64,000 nucleotides of DNA from contig OW121853.1 in NCBI GenBank assembly GCA_933228895.1, positions 82,320,645 to 82,384,644 of the forward strand, written 5' to 3'. This stretch comes from Platycnemis pennipes (taxonomy: Eukaryota; Arthropoda; Insecta; Odonata; Platycnemididae). The position numbers and the translations under genes were made by a program. Below the pieces are notes generated by a model that was not told the DNA's origin, did not search any database, and saw only the letters and a list, made by a program, of their open reading frames with translations. Positions 62,380-64,000 of this stretch are shown piece after piece; within the stretch, counting starts at the first letter, position 1, and the number at the start of each line of letters is the position of its first letter.

Positions 62380-62690
62380 CCTCAGCTTTGATTCCTATTT
62401 TATTTTTTTTGACAAGTGCGTCACCGATCCGTTCTCGCGCTCCCGGGAGCGAGCTCACTAATTGAAGCATCGCGTCGATCGCCGAGGTTTTACGGCCTCG
62501 GTCAAAGCGGTCGGGGTTCGGGGTTAATGGCGGGATTATCGTCGCGTAGCGCCGGGCGTCGCGGGAGCTGGGATGTCGCTCGGGTGAGGTAAACTGCCCT
62601 CCATATCTGAACAAGCGCATCAAGCATCCAAGTGGTCGTCGATCGAATGCGACGCAGCCAATTGAGCTGTCCTCATCTCTCACCAATGGG
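62380..62690. promoter_or_regulatory. CpG-dense island
   Basis: CpG is frequent (gcatcgcgtcgatcgccg, cgtcgcgtagcgccgggcgt) against a CpG-poor surround. It contains a 12-bp palindrome gctcccgggagc (near 62440) and a possible splice donor, gaggtaaac (near 62587). The 104-residue minus frame through it has no recognisable motif. Candidate promoter, enhancer or exon; which one is undetermined. Confidence 0.35.
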
Positions 62691-64000
62691 GAACACAGCG
62701 GGAGATAAAAGGAGATAAAGATGGAACGGGATATTTTTCATGCACGCAGTGAATGCAACGGCACACGAATAAGACAGGATGATAAGTATTATTTCGGCAC
62801 ATAAATGCCATTTTAATTTGTTAATGTGCATATCAACAGGCTTTCGGTGAGCAACGTAGGATCGTCGATACTATTTCCAGAATTAATAGTTATAATTAAT
62901 GTTAAAAACCAGTGCAACTAAGTTACAAGAAGAGAAACTATATTTAGTAACTTTTGAACATACAGATTTAAGATCGACGTTTTTCTGAATGTACACACTT
63001 TTTTTTTGGTTTATTAACGATTCAGAAATCTCGTGAATGATTTTTTACCCTCCAAACAATAATTAGGCTCAGAATAATAAAAGGAAGCCTTGGTGTTATG
63101 AGTTGTAATTTTAGTTGCACTAAATAGACATATTATATTTACACCGATAATGAGTTAAAAATACTTCCTTAAAGAACTAGTTGAATTAGTTCGTTAGTTA
63201 TCATATAAACAATAAACATGACCATCATAAGTTACAGGACACACTTAATTTTGAAATATCTTTGAAGATATATGGCCCATAAATGTTGAATGAAATATTC
63301 TGCACATTATATACCCCAACATTTTGCTTTTCGTAACCACTTTATAGCAATGTAAGCCAGAATATCGTTATACAGCTTACACGGTTAACTTGCCGCAAGA
63401 GAAAACAGAAAACATGGTATGTCTGTAATTCGCGTAATATATGTCCAAGTGCATTGTTACCTAAAAACATTAAAGAAAAATGGAAGTGTATCTGAGGCAT
63501 ATATATTTTTACATCGTTTCTCCTCCAAAATAACTGGAATGAAACATACGCGTTAGAAAGGAAAATAATGCAATAAAAAACACGAGATAAAAGCGCATAC
63601 AGATTTAACGAGCCAAGGGAGAGAGAGAAGTCAGCACAAAACCTTGCCCGTCATCGGAAGCTGCGGAAAAAAATTCACCGAGCAAGGGAAGCTAAGATCC
63701 CGGGTATGCTGCGATCAATCCTTCCAAAATAGCAGAAAAGTGTCTTGTACAGGATATGAGTAGCAACTAAAATGTTCTTTACGCCGCAGATGACCTTCTT
63801 CTCCATTACAAATTCCCCAAATTCCTTTCAGGATAAATTCTGGGCACAAAAAAATTTGAGAGTTCCATCAGGGGAAATAATCACCATTGGTTCACAAAAA
63901 AAACAATTTTAATCTGCACTGCTTGTGACAAGAGGAATGTAAGGAGCATTAAGTAATACATGCTCTCAAGTCTAAAGGACATGGAAATAGATTATAGATG
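62691..64000. other. Unassigned AT-rich interval
   Basis: Nothing recognised up to the window end. Confidence 0.5.

Noticed and set aside
62372..62686. 104-residue minus-strand frame in the CpG island
   Set aside because: No motif; the CpG density more simply reflects a regulatory island. Not excluded as an exon.

Overview
The window looks like non-coding, repeat-rich nuclear DNA from an animal, most likely an arthropod and probably an insect with a medium or large genome. The reasons are the AT-rich background, the lack of any long open frame over 64 kb, tRNA-derived SINEs, decayed non-LTR retrotransposons, a Helitron helicase remnant, several DNA-transposon families that leave only short non-autonomous copies, and one island with a TATA box and a splice donor. 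The species cannot be named from this sequence. I found no intact protein-coding gene, no rRNA, no credible functional tRNA and no CRISPR array. Most short open frames are chance frames in AT-rich DNA or in strand-skewed GA/CT-rich islands.

Layout. 1-5 kb: two minus-strand SINEs (206-520, 2510-2797), a small tandem duplication (923-986) and a GA/CT-rich island (4271-5060). 5.2-8.1 kb: a possible 2.86-kb element with TAA-flanked inverted ends and an internal duplication of about 300 bp. 8.6-10.1 kb: a TTAA-flanked 1,055-bp element next to the decayed C-terminus of a Helitron helicase. 10.1-12.4 kb: paired short direct repeats. 12.4-12.9 kb: a possible hAT/BED remnant. 15.56-15.98 kb: a pogo/Tigger-like MITE. 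20.6-22.3 kb: a 409-bp MITE, a retrotransposon fragment and two SINEs. 24.16-25.31 kb: a composite repeat carrying foldback elements; a second copy lies at 31.4-31.95 kb. 25.3-26.6 kb: skewed islands and a TA microsatellite.

33.4 kb has a compact precursor-microRNA-like hairpin. 37.1-37.6 kb has a minus-strand reverse-transcriptase relic. 40.1-42.5 kb is a dense cluster: a hairpin of about 700 bp, tRNA-like SINE pieces and the clearest retrotransposon copy. 46.2-48.6 kb holds further weak relics. 55.0-55.63 kb is the best host-gene signal: a GA-rich island, a TATA box, an ATG-free candidate first exon and a consensus splice donor, all on the plus strand. 58.08-58.40 kb is the best-preserved SINE, with a visible target-site duplication. 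62.4-62.7 kb is a CpG-dense island.

The elements appear to have accumulated independently; some are nested in others. The observations most worth a second look are the 40.1-kb long hairpin (possible endogenous siRNA source), the 33.4-kb short hairpin, the 55.4-kb promoter and the 5.26-8.12-kb paired ends.
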